Below, one piece after another: positions 1-10,250 of a stretch of DNA of 64,000 bases (positions are counted from its first letter, which is position 1; every line of letters starts with the position of its first letter). Position numbers and translations under genes: made by a program. The notes beneath the pieces were generated by a model that did no database searches, had not been told where the DNA came from, and saw only the letters and a list, made by a program, of their open reading frames with translations. Origin of the DNA: Dermatemys mawii (lineage: Eukaryota > Chordata > Testudines > Dermatemydidae); the NCBI GenBank assembly GCA_007922305.1, contig ML677385.1, forward strand, positions 3,497,235 to 3,561,234, written 5' to 3'.

Positions 1-430
1 CATATCTGTTCTTCAGCACTTTCCTATAGCCATCTGGCCTTGCCCCATCACACCACATATTCAAAGGTCATTTCCCATTTTGATTTGCACAGTTGGCTAG
101 TCCTTCCTAAGAACGGTACTTTGCATTTGTCTGTATTCAGTTTGATTCTATTCATATCCAACATTTCTCCAGTTTGCCAAAATCATTTTGAATTCTAATC
201 CTATTCCCCCAAAAGCTTGAAACCCCTTTTAGCTTGGTATCATCTGCAAACTTTATAAGTGTACCATACTGGACCTAGAACCAATCCCTGCGGAACCCCA
301 CTCAAGACACCCTTCCAGTTCTACTGTGAACCATTCATAGCTTCTTTCTTGTAGTAGGTTAGTTTAGGCTTAGTATTTAGTTTTCCCTAATCTAACTACA
401 GTTCCTATGTTGTCCAGGAGGTAAACTTTT
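1..430 (-). mobile_element. CR1 LINE fragment, antisense
   Basis: This stretch reads as the reverse complement of the reverse-transcriptase part of CR1 LINEs. The phrase around 230-300 (a segment ending in CTGCGGAACCCCACTC) matches the antisense of the CR1 motif region that encodes GVPQGSVLGP and the FADDTKL block. The coding sense is therefore on the minus strand. The reading frame is broken by many changes and no ORF survives. The left end runs off the window. The assignment rests on recognition of the CR1 pattern, not on an alignment. Confidence 0.6.
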
Positions 431-1599
431 GTTTAAATAAACCTCCAGAAGCCAACAAATGGTCATGCCAGTAGAAGGAGAGACTCCTTTATTTCCATTT
501 CTCCCACTTCAGTGTTTTGCTTCACACTCTCCCTTACATTTGGAGTAGCCTTCTATGCACCAATTTTTTTTCTTCTACTTCAGCTCTCTTTGATTTGTAT
601 GCCATGTGTGATCTTCTACAGCTCTCTCCTATCTCCATATTCATGCCTCATCCTTTATATTGTTCCAGTCTAGATTAGATTGTGAGCTCCACGTGCAGAG
701 ATCCATGTGTTGATGCTAAGGCCCTTTGGATCTGTGTTGTTACATAAATACCAGACTAAAAGAATGGTTTGTATTAGACATATAATGGACTTTAAATTTG
801 TTACAATTCAGTTATATTCTAATAGAGAATTTGGGGCAGTGGGATGTGAGCTTCTTGATTTTCCCCTAAGTCTTCCTTAGATAAGAAACAGTCATGCATC
901 AGTCGGGAGTTAACCTAGTGCAAAAAACATAAGAAATACTTTTTGTTGTTCCCTTGTCTTCTTGTTATGAGTGAGCATTAATCTTTATAGTGGTGTTATG
1001 GGACGATTGGAGAAGACGACTTTCTGTCAAAGGGAACTCCTTGCTTCTAGCATTACAGGATCATGTGCTAGGAAGGGACTAAGGAGGAACTGAAAACTAT
1101 ATGCTGGTGGGGACACGGGAAGAAGAGTTCCATTTCTTGTGTACAAATACTGTAAGTGTCGCCTTTTTAAGACTTTCAGGAAACTTTGCTGTCTATTTCT
1201 GGAATAAGATTAAGCCAGTAAAAATGTTGCAAAACTGCTGCATCGTCAATCCTGGAGTTGTTGAATCAGACTTCCAACTGCACTTTTTCTGCATGTACAT
1301 TTTGCTAAGGCTGATGCATAGTACATAGTAAAATATACTAGTTTCCTATGTCCTTTGTCCATCCAATCCAGAGCCACCTACTGGGTTCATATGAGCACAC
1401 AGAGATGTGTGCATACATCTTTTTTTCAATCTCTAAATTTTAAATTGTGCTTCTAAATTTCAAGAGGTTGGATGTTTGAGGTAACTAAATATTTTCTGGA
1501 GACTTGCTGGCTTCTCCCCCCAGGAAGTGCTCATTGATTTAGCGCAGAGTCCACACGTTGCTAGAAAAGAGCTTATTTACTCTCTTGCAGTCTAAGCCT
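431..1599. other. No gene recognised; possible LINE tail at 660-720
   Basis: I see no coding exon or RNA gene here. A short piece near 660-720 (TTAGATTGTGAGCTCC) resembles the 3' tail of ancient L2/CR1-type LINEs. The 75-aa frame at 1101-1328 shows no family features. Confidence 0.4.
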
Positions 1600-1925
1600 A
1601 CTCCCATTGAAGTCTATGGCAAACCTACCACTGATTTAAATGGTGTAAATGGGGAATCCTCATCAAGTAGGGGTGTTTCTAGTGTGGCTTATGCGGGGAT
1701 TGGTTCTGGGCCCTGTGCTGTTAAACATTTTTGTCTGTGATCTGGCAAAAAACATAAAATCATTGATGAAGTCTGCAGATGACATAAAAATTGGGAGAGT
1801 GGTAACTAGTGAAGAGAACAGGTCACTGATATAGAACAACCTGGAGCTATTGAAAAGTTGGATTGCAAGCAAACACTATGCATTTTAATACAGCCAAATG
1901 TAAAGTCATTTCACTCTATCTACGT
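1600..1925 (+). mobile_element. CR1-like reverse transcriptase fragment
   Basis: On the plus strand the frame near 1690-1800 reads RGLVLGPVLLNIFVCDL followed by a SADD box. This corresponds to the CR1 RT motifs GxVLGPxLFNIFxxDL and FADD, here with S in place of F. A second frame at about 1875-1925 reads FNTAKCKVIS, which in CR1 follows the FADD box. Stop codons interrupt the frame (for example just after 1831), so this is a dead fragment. The 1600-1650 edge contains a CCCATTGAAGTC phrase shared with the foldback elements of the window. Confidence 0.65.
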
Positions 1926-2164
1926 TTTGATATCATGTTCATCACTAGAGTATCTGCACATCTTCTAGTAGTACATGAAGCAATATGACTACACATCTCT
2001 CATATGTTGCTAGTTCTCTCATCATCAGTTAGGGAAGTATGTGCAATGGAGAGTCTTGTTTTGGTAGTTTTTTGTTTTTTTAAATAGATACACCTGTTGC
2101 TATGTGTTTTTGTTAAAGAAGGCAAAGTCAAAGCAATATGCAGAAGGTGGGGAGGTTTGTGATA

Positions 2165-2172
2165 GTCCTTAG
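2165..2172. repeat. Left 8-bp target-site duplication of the hAT element
   Basis: GTCCTTAG precedes the element start and is repeated at 3867-3874. Eight base pairs is the duplication length made by hAT transposases. Confidence 0.8.
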
Positions 2173-2818
2173 TGGGGCTGTCAACTAATCACAGTTAACT
2201 CAAGCAATTAACTGAAAACAAATTAACTCGATTAAAAAAAAGAATCATGATTAATGCAATTTTAATCACACCGTTAATAGAATACCAATTGAAATTTGTT
2301 ATAAGTATTTTTGGAGTTTTTCTACATTTTCTAATATATTGATTTCTATTACAACACAAAATACAAAGTTTACAGTGCTCACTTTATATCATTATTTTTA
2401 TTATAAATATATGCACTGTAAAAAAGATAAAAGAAATAGTATTTTTCAGTTCACCTCATACAAGTACTCTAGTGCAGTCTCTTTATTATTAAAGTGCACC
2501 TTACAAGTGTAGGTTTTTATTGTTACATAACTGCACTCAAAAACAAAATGATGTAAAACTTTAGAGCCTACAAGTCCGGTCAGTCCTACTTCTTATTCAG
2601 CCAATTGCTAAGACAGACAAGTTAGTTTACATTTACGGGAGATAATGCTGCCTGCTTCTTATTTACAATGTCACCTGAAGGTTAGAACAGGTGTTTACCT
2701 GGTACTTTTGTAGCTGGCATTGCAAGCTATCTGTATGCCAGATATGCTAAACATTCATAAGCCCCTTTGTGCTTTGGCCACCATTCCAGGGAACATGCAT
2801 TCATGCTGATGATTCTTG
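2173..2818. repeat. Left inverted arm of the hAT element
   Basis: This arm pairs with 3250-3866. Matching landmarks are CCACCATTCCAG near 2780-2791, whose complement CTGGAATGGTGG lies near 3281-3292, and TTTAGAGCCTACAAG near 2561-2575, complementary to the right arm near 3497-3511. The match stops near 2818 and 3250. Confidence 0.75.
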
Positions 2819-2829
2819 TTTAAAATAAA

Positions 2830-3484
2830 AGTGTTAATTAAATTTGTGATTGAATTCCTTGGGGGAGAATTGTATGTCTCCTGCTCTGTGGTTTTACCCA
2901 CATTCTGCCATATATTTCATGTTGTGGTAGTCTGGGATGACCACCCAGCACGTGTTGTTTGATTTAAGAATACTTTCACTGCAGATTTGACAAAATGCAA
3001 AGAAGAGACCAATGTGAAATTTCTAAAGATAGATAAAGTGCTTGTCCCAAGGTTTAAGAATCTGAAGTACCTTCCAAAATTGAAGAGGGATGAGGTGCAG
3101 AATATGCTATCAGAAGTTTTAAAAGAGCAACACTCTGATGCAGAACCCGAACCACCAAAAAAGAAAATCAACCTTCTGTTGGTGGCATCTGACTCAGATG
3201 ATGAAAATGAACGTTTGTCAGTCAGCACTGTTTTGTATCATTATTGAGCAGAAACCATCATCAGCCTGGATGCATGTCTTCTGGAATGGTGGCTGAAGCA
3301 TGAAGGGGCATACAAATGTTTAGAATATCTTGCCTGTAAATACCTTGCAATGCCTGCTACAATGGTGCCATGTGAACAATTGTTCTCACTTTCAGGTGAC
3401 ATTGCAAATAGAAAGCGGAAAGCATTCTCTCTGGTAAATGTAAACTAACTTGTCTGTCTTAGCAATTGGCTGAACAAGAAGTAG
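2830..3484 (+). pseudogene. hAT (ZBED-type) transposase C-terminal fragment, broken
   Basis: One plus-strand frame of about 217 codons runs from near 2830 to a terminal stop after WLNKK at about 3481. It contains FLGGELYVSCS, then a piece with LVPRFKNLKYLPK (the usual DPRFK block of hAT proteins), an acidic and lysine-rich linker (EPEPPKKKINLLL and SDSDDENE), then LEWWLKHEG and PCEQLFSLSGDIANRK. The last two are the hAT C-terminal dimerisation region (usual form: ERxFSxxGxI). Three in-frame stops interrupt it: a TGA after HPARVV, a TGA at about 3245 where arginine is expected, and a TAA after NVN. The N-terminal BED zinc finger and most of the catalytic core are absent. The product could not be an active transposase. 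Its family is secure; the subfamily is not. Confidence 0.8.
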
Positions 3485-3866
3485 TACTGAGCAGACTTGT
3501 AGGCTCTAAAGTTTTACACTATTTTGTTTTTGAGTGCAGTTATGTAAAAAAAATTCAATATTTGTAAATTGCACTTTCACGGTAAAGATTTTGCACTACA
3601 GTACTTGTATGAAGAGTACTTGTATGAGGTGAATTGAAAAATACTATTTTTTGCTAATCTTTTTACAGTGCAAATATTTATAATAAAAATAATATAAAGT
3701 GAGCATTGTACACTTTGTATTTGGTGTTATAATTGAAATTAATATATTTGAAAATGTAGAAAACACCCACAAATATTTAAATAAATAGTACTCTATTATT
3801 GTTTAACAATGTGGTTAAAACTTCCATTAATTGCAATTTTTTTGTTTTAATCGTTTGAGAGCCTTA
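3250..3866. repeat. Right inverted arm of the hAT element
   Basis: Inverted copy of 2173-2818. It carries the sense-strand end of the transposase frame and the right terminal repeat. Confidence 0.75.
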
Positions 3867-3874
3867 GTCCTTAG
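3867..3874. repeat. Right 8-bp target-site duplication of the hAT element
   Basis: GTCCTTAG, identical to 2165-2172. Confidence 0.8.
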
Positions 3875-4074
3875 CTCTTGGGGAAGTTCACTCCACAGTT
3901 TTAGACTACCTCGAGAGAAAGCTTTACTCTTATTGTAAAAAGATACATTGTGCCAGAGCAGTGTAGTTGTTGACCAGCTTTTACATATGGGAACAAAAAA
4001 TGCAGGCCATACTTACAGACTGGTGGACTCTACTCTGGGAAGCAGTTACACTGAAAAAGACTTGGGGGTCATGG

Positions 4075-4627
4075 CAGTGCCATAGCTAGGATGGGAAAAC
4101 TGGGTGTGACCTGAATTTCAGGTGGGCAGCCAATGATGTGGAGGCAGGAAGGATTCCCCCCCACCCCCCTGTATCCCTTCCAGCCGGCCCTTACCACTCA
4201 GCAGGCACCTGAAGATGAGGCTGCCTGGGGCACACAAAGCTGAGGGCATGCCCATGAGGTGGAGGGGGGCCTTTCTGGGGCTCGAGTTCCACCCACCCTC
4301 CTGACCCCAGCTTGGTATCCATCCACCCGGCAGCATCCCTCTTCTGCCGGCACTGCGTGCTGCTGCCCCAGACTCTAACCCCAGTGCTAGCCCTGTCCAG
4401 ACCTGCCTCCCTGAGGCACACTGCAACTGCTGAGGCTGGAGACCGGGGCAGCAGCGTGCAGCACCAGCAGGTGAGGAACACAGCTTGAGTGGATGTCAGA
4501 TGGACACTGAGCCTGGTTTGGGAGTCCCAGCCTGTGGATTTGAAGGGCTCTTGCCCCAATTTGGATGGGTCTGGATGCTAAGTGAGTGGACTACGGTCCA
4601 CCCAAGCCCGCCTGTGGCTATGCCCCG
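4075..4627. mobile_element. hAT-like non-autonomous element inserted in CR1
   Basis: The insert starts CAGTGCCATAGCTAGG and ends GGCTATGCCCCG, an imperfect terminal inverted repeat of the CAGTGGCGTAGC type found in hAT elements. It is flanked by GGTCATGG (4067-4074) and GGTCATAG (4628-4635), an 8-bp duplication with one mismatch. It separates two halves of the CR1 frame (EKDLGVM and NHQLNMSS), which makes the boundary firm. The interior is GC-rich and open in several frames on both strands but shows no protein family. It is younger than the CR1. Confidence 0.7.
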
Positions 4628-4703
4628 GGTCATAGTGAATCATCAGCTGAATATGAGCTCCCAGTGTGATGCTGTGGCCAAAAAGGGGTAATGCAATCCT
4701 TAG

Positions 4704-4854
4704 AGCCGTGGTGCAACTAGCAGCCCAGGGGCCGCACGTGGCCCATCAGGGTAATTTGCTGACGGACTGTGAGACAGTTTGTTTACATTGACCATCTGCA
4801 GGCATGGCCGCCTGCAGCCCTCAGTGGCTTCAGTTTGCCATCCCCAGCCTGTAA
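4704..4854. mobile_element. hAT-like element fragment inserted in CR1
   Basis: The segment carries the phrases GGGGCCGCACGTGGCCC and GTGAGACAGTTTGTTTACATT, typical of a common reptile hAT-type element whose ends read like CAGTGGTTCCCAAAC. It sits inside CR1 sequence that resumes near 4855. Its own ends are decayed and I do not see a clear duplication. Confidence 0.5.
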
Positions 4855-5197
4855 GTATCTATATGGAGAACAGAAATTTGGTAATAGAGATCTCTTAAGT
4901 GTGGCAGACAAAGGTATAACAAGATCCCATGACTGAAAGAAGAAGCTAGACAAATTCAGGCTGAAAATAAAAATTAAAGGGAAGGGTAATTAACCATTGG
5001 AATAACTTAACCAATGGTTATGGTGGATGTCCATCACTGGAAATGTTTAAATCAAGATGGGATGTTTTTCTAAAGGATATGCTCTAGTTCAAACAGGAAT
5101 TAGTTCAAGGAAGTTCTATGGCTTGTGTTATGGTGGAGGTCAGACAAGATGTCCACATTCTCGCTTTATAATCTATGAATCTATAACAAAGTTGAAC

Positions 5198-5312
5198 TGC
5201 GATCCTGCAAAGACTAATGCAGTGCTTACCTGTGCCCACTGTGAGCAATCCCATGGAGTTCAGTGGGATAATTCATGCACATAAAGATAAGCACGTGTTT
5301 GCAGCACTGGAG
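5198..5312. repeat. Foldback MITE
   Basis: The left end GATCCTGCAAAG and the right end GTTTGCAGCACTGG are imperfect inverted repeats. The centre holds CCATGGAGTTCAGTGGG, a form of the CCATTGACTTCAATGG core shared by several elements of the window. A related copy lies at 62717-62829. Confidence 0.55.
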
Positions 5313-6404
5313 CTTTGAAGCATCCCTATTGCTATCTCAAATCTTGGCAGATCTGCTTGTGTCAAGAACGTTATTGGGTTGGAGCAACTGGAAGTGTCAT
5401 TCAAGTTCTCTTTCTTGAGAGGGCAGGTGGCCCCTAATTAAAGAAAAATACTCCCTAGTTGATCAATTCTGCTCGCCTGCTGTGGTTAGTGTTTTGTATC
5501 TGCAGCTTGTACTGCCTTCCAGACCCAGACCTTCCAGACTGTTTTTAATAGCTGCAATGAAGGAAAAGGGTTAAATGAAATGTTAACCAAATTGTAGCTC
5601 TAGCAGGAGCTGAACTAGGTGCACCTTGCACGTGAGGGATGAAATCCTGGACCCCGGAGTGGATAGGTCTGTCCAACAATATAAATAAAGTTCTATGATT
5701 TTGTATAAGTCAGGTGGGTACTCCAGAGTTCGCATCAACCTAACTGTTGTGTCCATAATGATGGTAAGACCTTTTGTTCTAATTTGTTTTCAAGTCACTG
5801 TTGTGATTTTCAGTAGTTGAAGTATCTTTTCAGTGATTTCAAATGTCAATGCTTACCCAAATATTCTCAGTTCTGGCTCAGTGCAGTCGGTGATTAAGGA
5901 ATCACACACTGTAGCACACCCACTGATATACTCTAATTGTGGCAAGGATTTTCATGCTGTGTAGGTAGGAAAAGGAGAGTAGGGAAAGACCTGAAGAAGA
6001 GTTGTATGTAAGCTGGTAAACCTGTTTATCTCACCACCTGAAGTTGGGCGAAGAAAAGATATTACTTCACCCACCTTGTCTCTCTAGGGAAAGGATAAAT
6101 GGTTCTGATAAAGTATTATTATGCTGTGCTGCACTCAAACTAATTCTAGATGTTTTACTGGGAAATGTAAAACATAGTCTCTTTCCTGCACTGATTACAA
6201 GCGGTGTCTGTAGTATAGACATAGCCTAGGTATAGCTGTAATCGGAGGAGTAAAGGCAACAGAAATGATGGAGTGGGGAAGGACAACGATGTTTCATGTG
6301 TGTATAGAAGAAAAGATGTGGTTGCTTCAATTAATTATATACATCTCTTTGTTTTTTAATGTTTTTTGTTAAAAAATATTAAAACAACAAACAAAAATAT
6401 TTGT
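5313..6404. other. No gene recognised
   Basis: No domain, RNA gene or clear repeat is visible. The last 70 bp before 6405 are A/T-rich and contain a run of interrupted T and A tracts (about 6348-6405). Confidence 0.4.
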
Positions 6405-6788
6405 TTTAATGTTAAATGTTCTTTAAATACGTCAGAAGCAGGAAGCCTGCTGAACAACCAGTGGGGCCCCTGGATGACAGAGATACAAAAGGAACACTTA
6501 AAGATGATAAAGTCATTGCGGAGAAACTAAATGAATTCTTTGCTTCAGACTTCACGGCTGAGGACGTTAGGGAGATTCCCAAACCTGAGCCGTCTTTTGT
6601 AGGTGACAAATCTGAGGAATTGTCACAGATTGAAGTGTAACTAGAGGAGATCTTGGAACTAATTGATAAACTTAACTGTAACAAGTCACTGGGACCAGAT
6701 GGCATTCACCCAAGACTTCTGAAAGAACTCAAATGTGAAACTGCGGAACTATTAACTAGGGTTTGTAACCTGTCCTTTAAATCGGCTT

Positions 6789-6798
6789 NNNNNNNNNN
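6789..6798. other. Assembly gap (10 N)
   Basis: Ten N between two CR1 segments. The true length missing is unknown. Confidence 0.95.
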
Positions 6799-6804
6799 AC
6801 TAAA

Positions 6805-7164
6805 ATGATTAGGGGATTGGAACGGGTCCCATATGAGGAGAGATTGCAGAGGCTAAGACGTTTTAGCTTGGAAAAGAGGAGACTAAGGGGGGATATGATA
6901 GAGGTTTATAAAATTATGAGTGGCGTGGAGAAAGTGAATAAGGAAAAGTTATTTACTTGTTCCCATAATAGACGAACTAGGGGCCACCCATTGAAATTAG
7001 TGGGCAGCAGGTTTAAAACAAATAAAAGGAAGTTCTTCTTCACACAGCGCACAATCAACCTGTGGAACTCCTTGCCTGAGGAGGCTGTGAAGGCTAGGAC
7101 TATAACAGGGTTTAAAAGAGAACTGGATAAATTCATGGAGGCTAAGTCCATTAATGGCTATTAG
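6805..7164 (+). pseudogene. CR1 ORF2 C-terminal fragment
   Basis: A 119-codon open frame matches the conserved end of CR1 ORF2, the reverse transcriptase-endonuclease polyprotein that copies CR1 RNA at a nicked target. Landmarks are [17 protein letters not shown] at the start, [18 protein letters not shown] in the middle and WNSLPEEAV before the end. Only the post-RT tail is present; no catalytic residue lies in it. The frame is open to the natural stop, so this CR1 is relatively young. It is a fragment of a mobile element, not a host gene. Confidence 0.8.
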
Positions 7165-7357
7165 CCAGGCTGGGTAAGGAATGGTGTCCCTAGCCTCTGT
7201 TTGTCAGAGGGGAGTGATGGATGGCAGGAGAGAGACCACTTGATCTTTACCTGTTAGATTCACTCACTCCAGGGCACCTGGCCACTGTCGGTAGACAGGA
7301 TACTGGGCTAGATGGACCTTTGGTCTGACCCAGTACGGCCTTTATGTTCTTATGGAA

Positions 7358-9150
7358 TATGAGTGCTGCTCCAGTCCATTGGCTGGAATTTCAGCCTTTG
7401 ATGGACTGCAGTGCAATCCTGCAGTCTGATGATTTTCAGTGGTGGACTGCATCTTTCCACATATCACCCCTTCGTGCTCTAATGCATGCTAGCATTTATA
7501 CAGAGTGAGTAAATTTCACCTTGTATGAATACAGTAGGTTGATAGTATGTTAATAACCTTGAACACTAACTTCCAGACTACAGTACTTGTGAAAGGCTTA
7601 TGGGGCATTATATTTTGCATTATTTCACACTAGACACAGTCAGAAGAACCTTGAAAAATTCCAGCTTTCAGCGTTACAGCCATTTGATACACATTACAGT
7701 AATTTGAAGTCACTTAACGTGCTTTCAATGTTTTTGAAGGATTCCATTATTTTCCCAAAAATTTCTTCAGTGAGGATGTGAGTTATTGCATCCACTGAAG
7801 CTTTCCAAAGGTATAGGAATCTATTTACAAATTCTACATTCAGAAAAGACAAAACCCTGTGAAACTATGCCAAAAATACTGTTTTGTCTTTACTCCTTTT
7901 GAGCAACTCATATTCAAAGCCTAGATAATTAAAGTAAAACTATGTATTCATTCTTGCTAAGCAAATTAGAGGAATAAGCAAAAAAAGGATGCTTAATTAA
8001 AATCAAGTGTTTTAAAGGGTTATCTTGGGATATGTGTAATGATTAGTGGAACATCTTCATTTTGGTTTTGAAGTGTTTACAAAACACTCACTTTTCTAAA
8101 TATTAGCACATGGTAAAAGATGAGTCTAAACCAAAATCTCAGATCCAAAAGTCCTTGAATTTTGGGAATATTCAATCTCAAACCTCGATGTAACTTTTGA
8201 AAACACTTCTAATCTTCAGAATGGGTTGAAACAAAACCCTGCATCCAAATACCCTGAACTTTGAGCCCATATCTCCTCTTGTGATGTATCATCTCCCAGT
8301 TACTTTGGGAAATCCAGGATTAACATGGTAGCAAGTCAAATAGGAAACCAGACATACTATTCCATTCCTGTCTTTTAGGTTAAATGCTGACAGCTAGGTT
8401 AAGCTGAGGGTCTGAATATTACTGTGAAAAGATATGTGGCTACAAGTCAGACAGTCCTAGTAGTACAGAATGTGGAAAAATACAAACTTCGTACGTACCT
8501 GTAAGGGAAGGAGAGGTTGGAGCACCCCTGGAAGACACAAATTGGTTTACAAGTTAAATGTTACACCTGTATAAACAATTTTAATGAATAATTTACACAA
8601 GGGATTTAACGTGTTTTTAACCTTGCTCGTGAATTGTCTGTTAACAATTTGCAAATGTCATGAAACAATTCATTATTGGCAAAATAAACTCTCAAAGAAT
8701 AATTCTTGGTCTGGCTCGTTAGAAGAAGTTCATAGTATTAAGAAAATTCATGCTGTTCTGGTTAATTTTGATTGGACACATATGTCATATGGTATGTTTC
8801 TGTTACTAGACAGGATAAATGTAACTTATGGAATGAAATTTCAATGTGAATATTCATGTTTACATGTTTGGTATATTCTTTCCATGACAATGTTGCCATA
8901 TTTGCTTACAATTTACTGTTTCATTGAATATTCATGCCATAAAACTCAAGACTATCTCAGGAAACCCAAAAGGGATGCGTACACAACCAAAGTGAATTGA
9001 CTTACAGAATGTGAACAAATATATGCTGAAATTTGCTGAACTATTTGCCCAGCTCTGTTCAGTGCCAGCCATTATCTATCAGACCACCCTTCAATGAGTA
9101 TTTAATCACTTCTATTTATCAGTGTGAAATGCAAGTGAAAGCCTACATTT
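7358..9150. other. No gene recognised; one unexplained 138-codon frame
   Basis: A/T-rich sequence with no clear repeat. A plus-strand frame at 8584-9000 has 138 codons with hydrophobic stretches near residues 8-22 and 96-112. It has no family motif that I know and no visible splice or promoter context. I treat it as a chance frame. Confidence 0.35.
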
Positions 9151-9154
9151 TCAA

Positions 9155-9330
9155 AAGTGACAGTGATTTGGGCAAATCCATTCTTGAGTGCCCAATTTGA
9201 GACATCTCAGAAATGCCTGATTTTCAGAAATGCTGAGTACCCACCCTTGCATAATCAGACTTTTCTTAGAAGTCTCAAGATAAGCATTCAAGAACAGAAA
9301 AATCTCATATAGTTAGTCACTTTTGAAAGT
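9155..9330. repeat. Possible decayed foldback element
   Basis: Phrases such as CCTGATTTTCAGAAATGCTGAGTACCC resemble the arm of the foldback elements seen at 62627-62711. The partner arm is not clear. Confidence 0.3.
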
Positions 9331-9466
9331 TAGGCTGAAACATTTGGAGGGAGGACTCCAATACAATACTGTAGAATACTTACTTGTGCTGTGTATCCTC
9401 CACCTGCACTCAAAACTCCCTGCTGTGTGCCACACAAGGACTTGCAGGATTAATACTTTTGTTATA

Positions 9467-9692
9467 CAGGCCTGGACTACACAGAAAATTTAGATCGACA
9501 TAGCTACATTACTCGGGGGTATGAATTTTTCACATCCAGATGCTATAGTTAAGCCAATCTAGCACCCAGTGTAGCTAGGTTTGTTGACCTAGCTATTGCT
9601 ATTTGGGGAGCTGGATTACCCCCTCGTGTCTTCATGATGGCATTACAGTGGCATAGCAGTAGCATTGCCCATTTTGTAGACATGGCTTCAGT
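9467..9692. mobile_element. Short DNA element, CAGGCCTGG(A/T)CTACAC type
   Basis: The left end reads CAGGCCTGGACTACAC and the right end TGTAGACATGGCTTCAG, an imperfect inverted repeat. Inner landmarks (ACTCGGGGGTATGAA, GTGTAGCTAGG) match the second copy at 41254-41492. There is no coding capacity. A hAT origin is likely from the CAGG ends, but I do not see a clean 8-bp duplication. Confidence 0.6.
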
Positions 9693-10250
9693 CCTACAGA
9701 TGGTTTAATGCCAAGAGTGGCAGGTAGAGAAGAGAACCATTAGCCAGGCTTCAGAGATACGTTTTAATGATTGATATTCTCAGATGAATGCTGTAGAGTG
9801 TTATACATGCACTATCACTTAGCTTCTGTTCAGTTCCAAGAAACAACAGCTGCCGAACAATATACTTGCATTGGCAATGCCACACACAGGAAGGAAGATT
9901 GGTCTCATCTCCTTTGCTAGTTGTGTGCTGCCACCTAATGGCATTATTCATTGCCTTTGTCAATTGTTTATGTTCTCAGGACCACATCCGTGTGTTTCCA
10001 AACACCCTTTTGAAAGCCACACATCATGAAATTATCAAATTTAACCAAAACTTTGGTCAAGCTCAAAATCTTGCTGTTGTATATTCCCATTCAGAAGCAG
10101 CATAACTATGGGAGTCAAGAGTAAACAATTTAAAGCTGCTGTCATGCTGTCTGGAGTGGCTCACAGCCATGAGTGCCTATCTCAGGGTTGACTGTTAAAA
10201 AAGTAGGCAGAGACCTCAAGTGCTTGTACGTTCTATAATTAGATTTCACC
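9693..10250. other. No gene recognised
   Basis: Nothing recognisable; short frames here lack any family signature. Confidence 0.35.

Larger units (their letters stand above)
2173..3866 (+). mobile_element. Palindromic hAT DNA transposon, non-autonomous
   Basis: The element is about 1.7 kb and is flanked by the 8-bp duplication GTCCTTAG. Its ends are imperfect inverted repeats (TGGGGCTGTCAA at the left; the right end reads TTGAGAGCCTTA). The outer 620-650 bp on each side are long inverted copies of one another, so the element folds on itself. The right arm encodes the C-terminal part of a hAT transposase; the left arm carries the same region inverted. The middle carries unique transposase sequence. 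Known hAT elements normally have short terminal repeats of tens of bases, so the long arms probably arose by an inverted duplication of one end. The arms differ at many positions, so the insertion is old. Confidence 0.85.
3987..5190 (+). mobile_element. CR1 LINE 3' part with two nested insertions
   Basis: CR1 coding phrases occur in the expected order on the plus strand: EKDLGVM near 4050-4073, then after an insertion NHQLNMSSQCDAVAKKG near 4638-4688, then CR1 C-terminal and 3' UTR sequence from 4855 to 5190, ending in ATAATCTATGAATCTAT, a known CR1 tail form. The CR1 is split by a DNA element at 4075-4627 and by a second one at about 4704-4854. Stops and frameshifts are frequent. This is a different CR1 subfamily from the ones at 6405 and 53860, whose tails read TTCTTATG. 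Confidence 0.75.
6405..7357 (+). mobile_element. CR1 LINE, gap-interrupted, 3' end intact
   Basis: The left half (6416-6788) encodes the CR1 region before the RT core, with NEFFASDFTAEDV, and then the phrase LNCNKSLGPDGIHPR just after a TAA at about 6638. The right half (6800-7161) encodes the CR1 ORF2 C-terminus, with [15 protein letters not shown] and [14 protein letters not shown], ending in a TAG at about 7162. A 3' UTR of about 190 bp follows and ends in GACCCAGTACGGCC and TTCTTATG. Ten N at 6789-6798 separate the halves. Because the RT core is missing between them, the two parts may be one CR1 whose centre was not assembled, an internally deleted copy, or two copies joined. Confidence 0.85.

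Noticed and set aside
8584..9000. 138-codon plus-strand frame with two hydrophobic stretches
   Set aside because: A/T-rich composition, no motif, no supporting context; a chance frame is the simplest reading.
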